Positions 34,676 through 43,709 of a stretch of DNA of 64,000 nt are shown in pieces. The position numbers and the translations under genes are program-made. Source of the stretch: Grimontia celer. GTDB taxonomy: Bacteria; Pseudomonadota; Gammaproteobacteria; Enterobacterales; Vibrionaceae. The notes beneath the pieces were generated by a model, which was not told where the DNA came from, did no database searches, and worked only from the letters and a program-made list of their open reading frames with translations. Positions within the stretch are counted from its first letter, which is position 1; each line of letters begins with the position of its first letter. The stretch covers positions 620,001-684,000 of the forward strand of contig NZ_FIZX01000001.1 of assembly GCF_900055185.1 (NCBI RefSeq), given 5' to 3'.

Positions 34676-35015
34676 GACTTCGTTGCTCGTCTTCTTTTTA
34701 AAAAGTGCTTTCATAGTTGGTAGACGAGGTCAGCACCCTCCTAGTTCAGGCCTAGTACTCTCAAGATCTTTCTGGCAAAACATCCGAAACGCTGAATGCA
34801 CAAGCAAATGTGAAAACGCATAGCGTGGTGAGGTTGTTAAAGTGATTGAGAACTAAATCTGCGTACCCAGTACATTTCTTCATAAAAGCAGTTTCTTTTT
34901 CATCTCAATCACGAGATGAACTTGGAATCGAATTCCTCATATCCTTGAGCACAAGTATGTGTTGGCGCAGCTGATTACAAATTGGCTTTGAATTAGTTAC
35001 TTGGAGCAAAAAACA
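34676..35015. other. Intergenic region with an 8-bp-arm palindrome
   Basis: 340 bp without a gene. TTCATCTC-N6-GAGATGAA (34899-34920) is a perfect palindrome about 95 bp upstream of the redoxin/oxygenase start and is a possible operator. Nothing else stands out. Confidence 0.45.
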
Positions 35016-36113
35016 ATGAACAAACCAAGGATTGGCGAACCAGCTCCGTGGTTTGAGTGTCAATCACCTAAGAATCCCAGGTTTCGGTTTCACACCATCG
35101 CAGGCCGTTATATCGTCCTGAGTTTTCTAGGCTCAGTGAGAATGGAAGAAACGCGAAAAACGGTGGATGCTTTCTTTACGTTTGAAGACACGTTTTCTGC
35201 GCTTTCCTACGGATTTCTCGGTGTGACGAGCGACCCCCGCGATGGTTCAGAAGCGCTTTTTGAAGACCATACATTTGCGATGTATCTCCTGCAGGATTTC
35301 GATATGTCTGTGGCTGCCAAGTTTGGTGCGCTTGATGAAGCGGGTAGAGTTAAGGCGCAAACTTTCATCTTGGATGAACGTTTGCGTGTTGTCGCTAATA
35401 TTGCCATCACTTCCAAGAGCTATGGTGAAACCCACTTATCCAAAGTGCTCGAAGTCCTGTCGTCGCTACCACCCATTAAGAAGGGTAGAGTCTCAGATGT
35501 TCCAGCGCCTGTACTAATTGTTCCACGCGTATTTGAGCCTGAATTTTGTCAGACGCTTATCAAATATTATGAGGAAAGAGGCGGCAAGCAATCCGGATTT
35601 ATGCAGGAGCGGGAAGGCAAAACCGTGGAGGTGCATAACCGCGCTCACAAGCATAGAAGCGATGAAACCATTCAGGATGCAGACCTCCGAGCCGCATGCC
35701 TGATGAGAATCCGATACCGCTTGCTCCCTGAAATTAAGAAGGCCTTCCAGTTTGATGTCACCCGCATCGAGCGCTACTTGGTGGCTTGTTACGACGGACA
35801 AAGCGCAGGGCATTTCAGACCTCATCGCGATAACACGACAAAAGGCACAGCACACCGAAAGTTTGCGGTTTCTATCAACCTGAATACGGGCGAATACGAA
35901 GGCGGAGAACTTTGCTTCCCAGAATTCGGTCAGCAAAAGTATGTGGCTCCTGCCGGCGGCGCCTGTGTTTTTTCATGCTCGCTTTTACATGAAGCGAAAC
36001 CTGTGATTTCTGGCTCCCGATATGCCTTCCTGCCGTTTTTGTATGACGACATCTCGGCAGATATACGCCGCGAAAATCTGCAGTTTTTAGAAAACTCCGA
36101 GCCTCAGCAGTAA
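35016..36113 (+). CDS. Fusion of a degenerate peroxiredoxin-like domain and a 2OG-Fe(II) oxygenase
   Basis: 365 residues from 35016 (TTGGAG upstream). Residues ~1-155 have the thioredoxin-like AhpC/TSA pattern (GEPAPWFE, YIVLSFLG, FGALDEAGRVKAQTFILD), but the place of the peroxidatic Cys reads SVRMEET, so peroxidase activity is unlikely. Residues ~170-360 form a prolyl-4-hydroxylase-like oxygenase with H-x-D in FRPHRDNT, a distal His in SLLHEA and an Arg in SRYAFLPF. Such a combination may bind a redox partner or substrate through the redoxin fold. It is monocistronic. Substrate unknown. Confidence 0.82.
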   Translation: MNKPRIGEPAPWFECQSPKNPRFRFHTIAGRYIVLSFLGSVRMEETRKTVDAFFTFEDTFSALSYGFLGVTSDPRDGSEALFEDHTFAMYLLQDFDMSVAAKFGALDEAGRVKAQTFILDERLRVVANIAITSKSYGETHLSKVLEVLSSLPPIKKGRVSDVPAPVLIVPRVFEPEFCQTLIKYYEERGGKQSGFMQEREGKTVEVHNRAHKHRSDETIQDADLRAACLMRIRYRLLPEIKKAFQFDVTRIERYLVACYDGQSAGHFRPHRDNTTKGTAHRKFAVSINLNTGEYEGGELCFPEFGQQKYVAPAGGACVFSCSLLHEAKPVISGSRYAFLPFLYDDISADIRRENLQFLENSEPQQ

Positions 36114-36126
36114 GCGGAAAAAGATA

Positions 36127-36150
36127 AAGGGTGGCTTTTCACAGCCACCC
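36127..36150. terminator. Hairpin at the convergent ends of the oxygenase and CorA genes
   Basis: AAGGGTGGCT, 6-nt loop, AGCCACCCCTT. The stem overlaps the last codons of the corA-like gene. Confidence 0.65.
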
Positions 36151-37095
36151 CTTCTTCTTGAAGTAAACCAAAGGCGCAACCCCGGAAGCGATCATCAAAG
36201 CGATCGCGAAAGGGAAGCCGTATTTCCACTCCAGTTCCGGCATAAAGTGAAAGTTCATCCCGTAGATGCTGGCGACCACTGTCGGGGGCAGGAAAACAAC
36301 GGCGGCAATCGAGAAGATCTTGATGATCTGGTTTTGCTCGATGTTGATAAAACCCTGTGTTGAGTCCATCAGGAAGTTGATCTTGTCGAACAGAAACGTT
36401 GTGTGAGACATCAAAGCATCGATATCTCTGCCGATTTCGTGAAGGGTTTCGCGGTGCTCATTACGGCTTTGTAAATGACGTAGCAGGAAAGAAATCGCGC
36501 GCTGGTTATCCATCAAACACAAACGTACCTTTCCGTTACTGTCTTCCAACTTTGCTAGCTGCTCGATGCTTTCTTCCAAGTCAGAATCGTCGTCTTCGAG
36601 CACAGCATGGCTGACTTTTTCTAACTCGCGATGTAGGTCTTCCAGCGTATCTGCATGGTTTTCGACTTTCTGCTCAAGCAAAGTCACCAGCAGAGTTTCC
36701 ACGTCTTTGCAGCGTACCTGACGGCGACGGGCGCGCAGCCTTAACAAACGGAAATCGGCAACATCGCCATCTCGTATTGTAATCAATCTTTCACTTTGCA
36801 AGATGCAGGCGACCGTAACAGTCGTATGTCTTCCTTCGCTTTTGGAGAGGAACAGGGAGTGAACATGCAAACCGCTTTTATCCGTGAAGTAACGGGCGGA
36901 GGTTTCAATCTCTTCCACATCGTCGGACTCAGGTAAATCAATTCGCAGTAGAGAACTGACTAATTCGCGTTCAGTGTCGGTGGGGTCGTGTGCGTCTATC
37001 CACTTTGCCTGCCCGACTAACTGTTTGAGATCAGCACCTTCGCCTATCGGTATTTCAGTTATCGCGCCAGATTCAATGGTAAACAAACGCAGCAT
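36139..37095 (-). CDS. CorA-family magnesium/divalent-metal transporter
   Basis: 318 residues, normal length. A large acidic and helical cytoplasmic domain (~1-250) is followed by two C-terminal TM helices. The signature YGMNF lies just after TM1 (AAVVFLPPTVVASIYGMNF), as in CorA, where it forms the ion selectivity loop. An EMELxE-like acidic segment is replaced by MPELEW. The family includes Mg, Co and Zn transporters, and the ion cannot be told here. AAGGGG precedes the ATG. No riboswitch-like leader was noticed. Confidence 0.88.
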   Translation of the reverse strand: MLRLFTIESGAITEIPIGEGADLKQLVGQAKWIDAHDPTDTERELVSSLLRIDLPESDDVEEIETSARYFTDKSGLHVHSLFLSKSEGRHTTVTVACILQSERLITIRDGDVADFRLLRLRARRRQVRCKDVETLLVTLLEQKVENHADTLEDLHRELEKVSHAVLEDDDSDLEESIEQLAKLEDSNGKVRLCLMDNQRAISFLLRHLQSRNEHRETLHEIGRDIDALMSHTTFLFDKINFLMDSTQGFINIEQNQIIKIFSIAAVVFLPPTVVASIYGMNFHFMPELEWKYGFPFAIALMIASGVAPLVYFKKKGWL

Positions 37096-37302
37096 AGTGA
37101 CCCCTTAGCAATGCAGTGAACAGGAGAGAGAATAGCGGTGCTGTGTTTTAATTTTGTGTTCAGAACCCGCTGAGATTCAAGGTGGACTGTGGCTATTGGC
37201 GCTTACGTCACAGGAGGAAGACAGTTTAAATTGGCTTTTGTCTAGTTCTTGCTGTGTGGAGCAAAGCTGACTGAAGAGCCAGCCTTGCTTATTGGTGAGA
37301 GT

Positions 37303-38286
37303 TTATTGAACGGGTTTAACTTCGATAGTAGCGCCAGCTGCTTCCAGCGCTTTCTCTAGCGCTTCAGCTTCGGCCTTTGGCAGCTTTTCCCTCAGCACAG
37401 CAGGGAGGTTTTCTACTACGGATTTAGATTCAATCAGACTCAGGCCCGTTGCGTCCTTCACTGCCTGAATGATGTCGACTTTCTTTCCATCAGCGGCTGT
37501 CAGTACCACATTGAATTTTTGCTCTGCGATAAGCTGGTTTTTCTGCATGAGTTGCTTGTCGATGCCTTTGAGCTTCATTTCATCAATGGCGAAGTTGACG
37601 GCGTTCAACAGACCCTGTTCACGTTTAGGAATGAGATAGCCAAACTGACTGCGCGTGAAGGGTTCTTCACAACGTGCCGCTTCCAGTTTGTCGTTTGTGA
37701 CTTCGTAGAAAAGCCCTTCAGGGGTTTCAGTCACCATGACATCCACGTCACCTGCAACGACGGCTTTTGGCACATCCAGATTGTTTTCAAACTTGGTAAA
37801 ACTCGCATTAGGTAAGTTCTTATCAGCAAACTTCTCGTTAGTGCCGCCAATGTTCACGCCGACGCGAACAGAAGACAGGTTCACTTTTTCCAGCGAGTCA
37901 TATTTTCCGGCATTGCCTTTCGCGACGAGGAAACACTTACCAAAAACCATGTAACCTTGAGTTTGTTCAGCGTTCAGCTGGCGTTGCATCCGGCGGGTAA
38001 TACCGCCCATGGCAATGTCGTACTTGTCTTCTTTCAAGCCATCAAGTAGGCCTTTCCAGGTTGTCGATACAAACTCTACTTTTACGCCGAGTTGGTCTCC
38101 CAAATATTGTGCGACATCGATGTCATAGCCTGAGTAGTTTTGGCCATCATGGAAAGAGAAAGGTTTGTAATCGCCGGTGGTGCCTACGCGAATGACGCCA
38201 GCTTCGAGGATATCGTCCAGTTGATCTGCGACTGCAAAGCTGGAAAGGGTCAGAGCCACTGACGCGATGATGTGTGATGCTTTCAT
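37303..38286 (-). CDS. Periplasmic PheC-like binding protein fused to a ribosomal bL12 C-terminal-type domain
   Basis: 327 residues. A signal peptide ends SSFAVA/D. Residues ~22-255 are a family 3 solute-binding domain most like cyclohexadienyl dehydratase PheC or an amino-acid binding protein (IRVGTTGDYKPFSFH, YDIAMGGITRRMQRQ, VGVNIGGTNEKFA). Residues ~257-327 unexpectedly match the C-terminal domain of ribosomal protein bL12 (KKVDIIQAVKDATGLSL and AEALEKALEAAGATIEVK). The reading frame is continuous and in frame. PheC forms phenylpyruvate or phenylalanine from prephenate or arogenate, but its exact activity here is unknown. The ribosome site is weak. Confidence 0.85.
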   Translation of the reverse strand: MKASHIIASVALTLSSFAVADQLDDILEAGVIRVGTTGDYKPFSFHDGQNYSGYDIDVAQYLGDQLGVKVEFVSTTWKGLLDGLKEDKYDIAMGGITRRMQRQLNAEQTQGYMVFGKCFLVAKGNAGKYDSLEKVNLSSVRVGVNIGGTNEKFADKNLPNASFTKFENNLDVPKAVVAGDVDVMVTETPEGLFYEVTNDKLEAARCEEPFTRSQFGYLIPKREQGLLNAVNFAIDEMKLKGIDKQLMQKNQLIAEQKFNVVLTAADGKKVDIIQAVKDATGLSLIESKSVVENLPAVLREKLPKAEAEALEKALEAAGATIEVKPVQ

Positions 38287-38618
38287 AGTGATACGTCTTT
38301 TTTGGTTATTGGACGTTCTAATCTAGCAATCCCTTCAAAACGATAGGGTCTAACTATTGAGGATGTAACGCTTTTGCTTTTTGAAATAACCAGCCCATAA
38401 ACAAAGTGTCAAGAATTCAAAAGCAAAGCGTACAGCAGTAGAAATGAGCTTGAGCATCGCCATGCTCGCGCTCTGGGCTTAAAAAAGGCGGGCGGCTTTG
38501 TACTTATTGAGAGCTATTGATTGGCTTTTAGTGTTAACAACGTGGTTTAAAAATGGAACGCTGGTTAGTTGTTTTATTTGATACCTTGAATGTGAGTATT
38601 AGGAAAAGGACTTCATAA
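38287..38618. other. Divergent intergenic region with an imperfect inverted repeat
   Basis: 332 bp between the bL12-fusion gene and a small membrane protein. ACGCTTTTGCTTTTT (38368-38382) and AAAAGCAAAGCGT (38419-38431) are imperfect inverse complements that could form a loop of ~37 nt. No gene is seen. Confidence 0.4.
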
Positions 38619-38909
38619 ATGAAAAGTACCATTGGTTTAGTGATGATGTTGGTTGCGATGGGAGCGTTCTTTATCAGTGCCTTTTTGGCGGATTCTGTGC
38701 TGATGGGTATCTCTATTATTTTGTTTTTGTTCGGTCTGATTTTCCATTTTGTCTACAACAGATCTGCAGAGGTCGATGACTGTGATACATCAATACATAT
38801 TGAAGTTCTCACTGAAAGAGCTGAATTGCATGTTGAAGATGAGTGGAAGAAACGTGACAAGATGAAAGGCTCTGATGCCTTCTCTGCGCCGGATGATTCG
38901 CATCACTAG
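38619..38909 (+). CDS. Small membrane protein, unknown function
   Basis: 96 residues with AAAGGA upstream. Two adjacent hydrophobic helices (~4-24 and ~28-46) are followed by a ~50-residue acidic, soluble C-terminus. I do not recognise a family. It is convergent with an Lrp-type gene 21 bp downstream. Confidence 0.6.
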   Translation: MKSTIGLVMMLVAMGAFFISAFLADSVLMGISIILFLFGLIFHFVYNRSAEVDDCDTSIHIEVLTERAELHVEDEWKKRDKMKGSDAFSAPDDSHH

Positions 38910-38929
38910 CTTGCTATTCCTATACTCGA

Positions 38930-39412
38930 TCAACCTTTCTTAACCGGCTGCGGCAAATTGATCGGCAACGCGGTGGTGTGCTTCACTTCATCCAGCACAA
39001 ACAGGGTTTGTGCCTCTCTCACTTCCGGAAAGCTTCTCAGTGTTTTTAACACAAAATGCGAGAGCTCTTTGTTGGTTCTGGCAACAACTTTCATCAGATG
39101 GTCGTAGGGGCCGGAAAGGGAATAGCACTCCAGGATCAGCGGGTGATCTTTCACTGCTGATTTAAACAAATCAAACGCCGCCTCGCTTTTCTGGTCGATG
39201 CTGACCTGAACAAAAGCCGTCACACCAAATCCTGCTTCTTCGGCATCAAGCATTGCGCCATAGCTTTTAATCACACCAGAATCTTCGAGGCTTTTTGTGC
39301 GTCGTAGGCAAGTTGATTCTGACATGTCAGTGGCTTTGGCGAGTTCCACAATCGTCATGCGCCCGTTGTCTTGAAGCTGTGAGAGTATCTTTTTGTCTTG
39401 ATTGGAGAGCAT
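38930..39412 (-). CDS. Lrp/AsnC-family regulator (second)
   Basis: 160 residues from 39412; AAGGA lies upstream of this ATG, and the start 15 bp earlier is less well placed. An HTH (~3-55) has LSQLQDNGRMTIVELAK and SESTCLRRTKSLEDSG; the RAM domain (~65-150) has ILECYSLSGPYDHLMKVV. It diverges from an OsmC-family gene 137 bp away, which it may regulate. It differs clearly from the Lrp protein at 25274. Confidence 0.9.
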   Translation of the reverse strand: MLSNQDKKILSQLQDNGRMTIVELAKATDMSESTCLRRTKSLEDSGVIKSYGAMLDAEEAGFGVTAFVQVSIDQKSEAAFDLFKSAVKDHPLILECYSLSGPYDHLMKVVARTNKELSHFVLKTLRSFPEVREAQTLFVLDEVKHTTALPINLPQPVKKG

Positions 39413-39549
39413 GACGATTTCCTTCACTATGATGTTGTTAATTGAATGATAACACCATAAAACATCGTCTCAAGGATGACTTTGACGGCATTCTCCACCT
39501 GTTATTGGGTAAGATTTAATGAGCCTCTAGCGCGTATTAGGAGAATACA

Positions 39550-40146
39550 ATGTCGAACGAAAAGTTCTTTCACGTTGGCGAATTGAGCAGTGAACAGCCC
39601 GCGACCACGCAATACCAACAATCCACATTCTCGAAAGCCCGTCATCCGGAACCGTATCGCTTTGAAGTGAACTTAAGCGCTGAGGCAGGAGACATGCAGA
39701 AAAAGACGGGGGTGGTTTCCGTCAATATTCCGGGATTCAGTCCGGTAAAGCTCTATTGCGATGAACAGCCGCCTGTCGGTAATGACACGGCGCCACCACC
39801 GCTGGCATTCTTTTCAGCGGGTATCGGCTTTTGTTTGATGACTCACCTGACGGACATTCTCACTGCCCGCAAAATTCAGGTAGCTTCTTTAAAGCTTGAA
39901 CAACGCATTGTGTTCAGAACTAACCTCGGTCATATGCGTGAGCATGGTTATATGACTGATGGTGGATGCGACATTGTCGAAACGCACGTGATTATCGACA
40001 GTCCTGAGCCGGAAGAGAGAATTAAAGATCTGCTGGATGAAGCTGAAAATGGCTGCATGGCGCATTTTGCCTTGAGAAATCCTATCCCTTGGTCGACCCG
40101 ACTGGTCTATAACGGTAAAGAGGCAATCAGCCGTTCGGGCGAGTAG
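39550..40146 (+). CDS. OsmC-family protein
   Basis: 198 residues with TTAGGAG upstream. The C-terminal two thirds carry the OsmC fold: GFCLMTHLTDILTARKIQVASLKLEQRI and a C-terminal GCMAHFALRNPI with a Cys. OsmC/Ohr enzymes reduce organic peroxides through two redox cysteines. Here Cys occurs in GFCLMT, GGCDIVE and GCMAH, so the reactive pair is possible but not certain. The N-terminal ~60 residues are not typical and may be a separate extension. Confidence 0.82.
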   Translation: MSNEKFFHVGELSSEQPATTQYQQSTFSKARHPEPYRFEVNLSAEAGDMQKKTGVVSVNIPGFSPVKLYCDEQPPVGNDTAPPPLAFFSAGIGFCLMTHLTDILTARKIQVASLKLEQRIVFRTNLGHMREHGYMTDGGCDIVETHVIIDSPEPEERIKDLLDEAENGCMAHFALRNPIPWSTRLVYNGKEAISRSGE

Positions 40147-40320
40147 ATATTGAAGCCGACATGTTTGAAGCTGTAGCTGATGCTGCGGCTTTTTTACGTT
40201 AGGTGAGTCTTTTGAAAAACTGTCTGGGCTTCTCGTCGCGATGAAGTATGCAATACGAGACAGTGAGTAATTGCAAAATAACTAAGCTTTTTAGGTACTG
40301 AGCGACTTAAAGAGCTGGTT

Positions 40321-41958
40321 ATGTTCACACTTCAGCAGCGCGAAAATGCCCCCAATTTAGCGCACGATGGGTCTAATACATTCTCTCATCTTCCTTCGGT
40401 TTCAAGAACGATTCCTACTGCCCGTAGGCTTCAAGCCAAGCTGACTATCGGCGACAGCCATGACGCTTTCGAGCAAGAGGCTGACCGGGTCGCTGATAAT
40501 GTTGTCCGTTCGTCAGCTTTCTCGAGCGGAGCTTGTTCCTGTGGGGGCTCGTGTCCGAAATGTCAGCGCGCTTCGGGTGTTTCTCCTTTGCTTCTCAGGA
40601 AAGGCGTGGGGAATGCCACTTCAAACGGCAATGTGCCAGATATTGTTCATCGTACTTTAAGCCGTTCGGGCCAGCCTTTGGATAGTCAAACCCGCGCCTA
40701 TATGGAGCCGAGGTTCGGTGCGGATTTTAGCCAGGTGAGGATTCATACTGACAGTGAAGCTGCCGCTTCTGCCAAGCGTATCCAAGCGCGCGCATACACA
40801 GTGGGACATCAGGTCGTTTTTGGTGAAGGACAGTACAGACCTGACTTAGCCTCTGGTAGGCGGTTAATGGCACACGAACTGACACACGTTATCCAGCAAA
40901 TGGGGTCAAACGCCCACGTTATTCAAAGGGCAGAGACGGATACAGCAACGAACTGCGCTGGGCTGACAGACTGTGAAACAGACGTTGATACGAAAGTGAA
41001 TAGCTCTCTCAGAAGTGCGCGGGCGGTGTCCGGCAGACCACTTAGCGCTGCTGTCGTTGTAAGGGAGCTGGCTAACGATATCGCGGTAGATCAAGCCCCC
41101 GGGAGAACGGCGATTGAGCTATGGGCCGATACCTTACCGGCTTCAAAGCAAGCCCTCCCGGCTCAAGGTGCGACGAAATACAAGGGTGTGAGCTTTGGAA
41201 TTTGGTCCAACCCTTTGTTTCCTATTCTTAACCCGACAATGAAAGTACATGGTATTTGCATAGGGAGCGATAAGTTAGGGCATTTCTTTCAACAAGGTCT
41301 GACGTACTTTCAAACGGAGACAGCAAGGAGTACGGCCGATGCCGAGGAACAGAGCGAGAGAACCGAAGGGGGAGGTTTTGGACTGGAGACAACGGGTGTG
41401 TATTCCAATGCAGACCAGGAAGCTAATCGGAAAGGAGGGCAGTTCTATAAAGATTTAGTGGCGAACCCTGCGATGACTTTTGCCATTTCAAATTACATTA
41501 ACAGCAACTGGAATGAAGAAAGTAACCCTAACTTTTACGAGCAAAGTGTTGGCGAGCAGGTTTGGTCAAACTTGTTGACTGGCTCTTGGTCTGGAACCTC
41601 GACGAGCCTTCTACCCCCTTTGTCTATCTCTAATGGCACTGTATTTATGGACTTTAGCTCGGCAAGTGGGGGCAGGGTGAGTGGAACAATACAAGACGGT
41701 GTAGGCCCCATTATGAACAGCGGTTCTTTCTCTGGCACGTTGGCATTGAGTACGAAAAAAGTTCGCGGACAGTCATTGCTTGGCTTCGATACGACACCAG
41801 ATGCGGTGACGGGTGTTGAAATACGCTTTAACTGGGCGCTAGGAAGTGATTCTGGCAAAGGGCTATTGGTGTCGAACGACGAACACAATCTGACGGGTAC
41901 ATGGGGAAATGGCTCTTCAGAAGTAGATCGAGGTCTCATCCATCTCACCAAGCCTTAG
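40321..41958 (+). CDS. DUF4157 protein (eCIS-associated metallopeptidase-like)
   Basis: 545 residues, no signal peptide. The N-terminal region has ADRVADNVV and a zinc-ribbon-like CSCGGSCPKCQ (~64-74). The DUF4157 core follows (~115-200) with MEPRFGADFSQVRIHTDSEA and the HELTH zinc motif (His185, Glu186, His189). DUF4157 is strongly linked to extracellular contractile injection systems, where its members associate with toxins. The remaining ~340 residues are unlike anything I know, with GSDKLGHFFQQG as a notable motif, and end in a beta-rich segment. There are no injection-system genes nearby, so it is an orphan here. A weak ribosome site (AAAGAG) precedes the ATG. Confidence 0.8.
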   Translation: MFTLQQRENAPNLAHDGSNTFSHLPSVSRTIPTARRLQAKLTIGDSHDAFEQEADRVADNVVRSSAFSSGACSCGGSCPKCQRASGVSPLLLRKGVGNATSNGNVPDIVHRTLSRSGQPLDSQTRAYMEPRFGADFSQVRIHTDSEAAASAKRIQARAYTVGHQVVFGEGQYRPDLASGRRLMAHELTHVIQQMGSNAHVIQRAETDTATNCAGLTDCETDVDTKVNSSLRSARAVSGRPLSAAVVVRELANDIAVDQAPGRTAIELWADTLPASKQALPAQGATKYKGVSFGIWSNPLFPILNPTMKVHGICIGSDKLGHFFQQGLTYFQTETARSTADAEEQSERTEGGGFGLETTGVYSNADQEANRKGGQFYKDLVANPAMTFAISNYINSNWNEESNPNFYEQSVGEQVWSNLLTGSWSGTSTSLLPPLSISNGTVFMDFSSASGGRVSGTIQDGVGPIMNSGSFSGTLALSTKKVRGQSLLGFDTTPDAVTGVEIRFNWALGSDSGKGLLVSNDEHNLTGTWGNGSSEVDRGLIHLTKP

Positions 41959-42431
41959 TCTGACTTTCTGGTCTTTTCCAGAGTCTGACAGAGGAATCAC
42001 AACATTTCGCCCAGCCAAGACGGTAAGGTGTAAGGAGAAACTCAGCGTTCCTACTAATGAATTGTAAAGTATGATTTTTTATGCCATTTAAAACACCGAA
42101 AATTTGGTACGCCTCCGTGTTATGCAATTTGTTGTGTTTCTTGTGTGGCTATTTGGTCAGTCTGCAATGTCAATTTATTTACATAAAAATCAATTAATTA
42201 AATGTCGCATTAATCACCAAGCTTTCAATAGGTTGCCGTTTATTAGCCTGTGTCTAGATTGTTTTACTTAGTACTTTTTTCCTTTTGCACTGTCAGATTC
42301 CTGTCAATGACCTCCTGATGATTCATTAGTGAGAACTAATGGAGTGGTTCCTCTGGTTTAATTGGGTTGTCGATGCCGCTGTTTCGCATCGTCAGCAAAT
42401 CATTTGGATAACTAGGACCGAGGGAAGAAAC
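41959..42431. other. Gene-free region upstream of the first RTX gene
   Basis: About 470 bp, AT-rich from ~42150, with no supportable gene. It probably contains the RTX gene promoter; no convincing operator or hairpin was recognised. Confidence 0.5.
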
Positions 42432-43457
42432 ATGGCAACAATAGTGGGCACAAATGACAGTGAGACCTTAGACGGAACAGACTCTAATGACTGCATCTAC
42501 GCGTATGATGGCGATGACACCATCAATACCGGAGACGGCGTAGATTATGTCTATGCAGGCAATGGTAATGATGTGGTATTCGGTGGCGCACATAGCGATA
42601 TCGTTTATGGCGGCTGGGGCAATGACAACATATATGGTTACGGCGGCAACGACTATCTCTTCGGTGAAGGCGGTAATGACCGCATAAAAGGGGGCGACGG
42701 TGACGACTGCATTAATGGCGGCACGGGAGACGATATCCTCTTCGGTGACAACGGCAACGACTACATGGTCGGTGGTGATGGCAACGACAATATGTACGGT
42801 GGCGAAGGTCACGACAAGCTCTACGGCGGCGAAGGTGATGATCACATTCAAGGCGGTGGTGGCAACGACTTCATCGATGGCGGGAACGGTAACGACTACA
42901 TCTGGGGCTTAGAAGACGATGATGTCATCTATGGCGGTTGTGGTGACGATATTGCCTTCGGTCAAGGCGGTAACGACTACATCAAAGGTGGTTACGGTGA
43001 CGACATGCTGTTCGGGCAGGGCGGTAACGACAAGCTAATCGGCGGCTGTGGTAACGACAAACTCGAAGGTGGTGATGGCTGTGACAAGCTCTATGGCGAG
43101 CACGGCAATGACGACCTTTGGGCGGGTGCGGGTGACGATTGCCTGTTTGGCGGCAGTGGCAATGACATTCTTGCTGCTTCTGCAGGTAATGACCACCTCT
43201 GGGGTGGTAGCGGTAAAGACCTGTTTTTCTTCAATGAAAACTACGGCACCAATACAATTTGGGACTTCTGCTATTGGCAGGATACGATTCAGATTGATGA
43301 TGGGCTGGCAACTTCTGTCTCTGAGATTAATGTGTCAGTGAACTCACACGGCACAACACTTGGCTTCTCTGATGGCACAGAAGTACTGCTCAAAAGCTGG
43401 TACCACGGCCTGAATCATGTTGATTTGGACTTTGTCAGCGGCCTGTATGACGTTTAA
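42432..43457 (+). CDS. Cysteine-containing RTX calcium-binding protein
   Basis: 341 residues from 42432, where GAGGGA lies upstream; an earlier frame start adds a hydrophobic stretch with no site. Residues ~8-275 are continuous GGxGNDxLxG-type nonapeptide repeats, which bind calcium in parallel beta-rolls and are usually exported by type I secretion without a signal peptide. Cys occurs several times inside repeats (DDCINGG, GGCGDD, GDGCDKL), unusual for this class. The C-terminal ~65 residues, rich in Ser, Asp and Thr, may hold the secretion signal. No type I secretion genes are in the window. Confidence 0.85.
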   Translation: MATIVGTNDSETLDGTDSNDCIYAYDGDDTINTGDGVDYVYAGNGNDVVFGGAHSDIVYGGWGNDNIYGYGGNDYLFGEGGNDRIKGGDGDDCINGGTGDDILFGDNGNDYMVGGDGNDNMYGGEGHDKLYGGEGDDHIQGGGGNDFIDGGNGNDYIWGLEDDDVIYGGCGDDIAFGQGGNDYIKGGYGDDMLFGQGGNDKLIGGCGNDKLEGGDGCDKLYGEHGNDDLWAGAGDDCLFGGSGNDILAASAGNDHLWGGSGKDLFFFNENYGTNTIWDFCYWQDTIQIDDGLATSVSEINVSVNSHGTTLGFSDGTEVLLKSWYHGLNHVDLDFVSGLYDV

Positions 43458-43511
43458 CGTACTTTTAGGCACTGATTGAACTGGCTGTTCATTTAACGGC
43501 TTTTCAATCGT

Positions 43512-43543
43512 TAAGGCTCTGAGATTGCATCTCAGGGCCTTTT
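43512..43543 (+). terminator. Terminator of the first RTX gene
   Basis: AAGGCTCTGAGAT, 3-nt loop, ATCTCAGGGCCTT followed by TTGTTTTT. Confidence 0.85.
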
Positions 43544-43709
43544 GTTTTTCAGCGTCATGTTAACCCTTCCGCAGAAACACGGCCTTTTTGTCAATCCGGG
43601 TTTCACTCACCGAGTCTTTTCTATATTAATTCTTTGGATAAGCTGGCTCACTTCAAGCGTTCTTAACTGCGCGTACGTTGCCGAAAAGAAAATGAATAAG
43701 GATATTCTT

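Noticed and set aside
42468-42851. 127-residue hydrophobic frame opposite the first RTX gene
   Set aside because: It is a product of the regular GGxGxD repeat read on the other strand (Val/Ile/Thr periodicity); no ribosome site.
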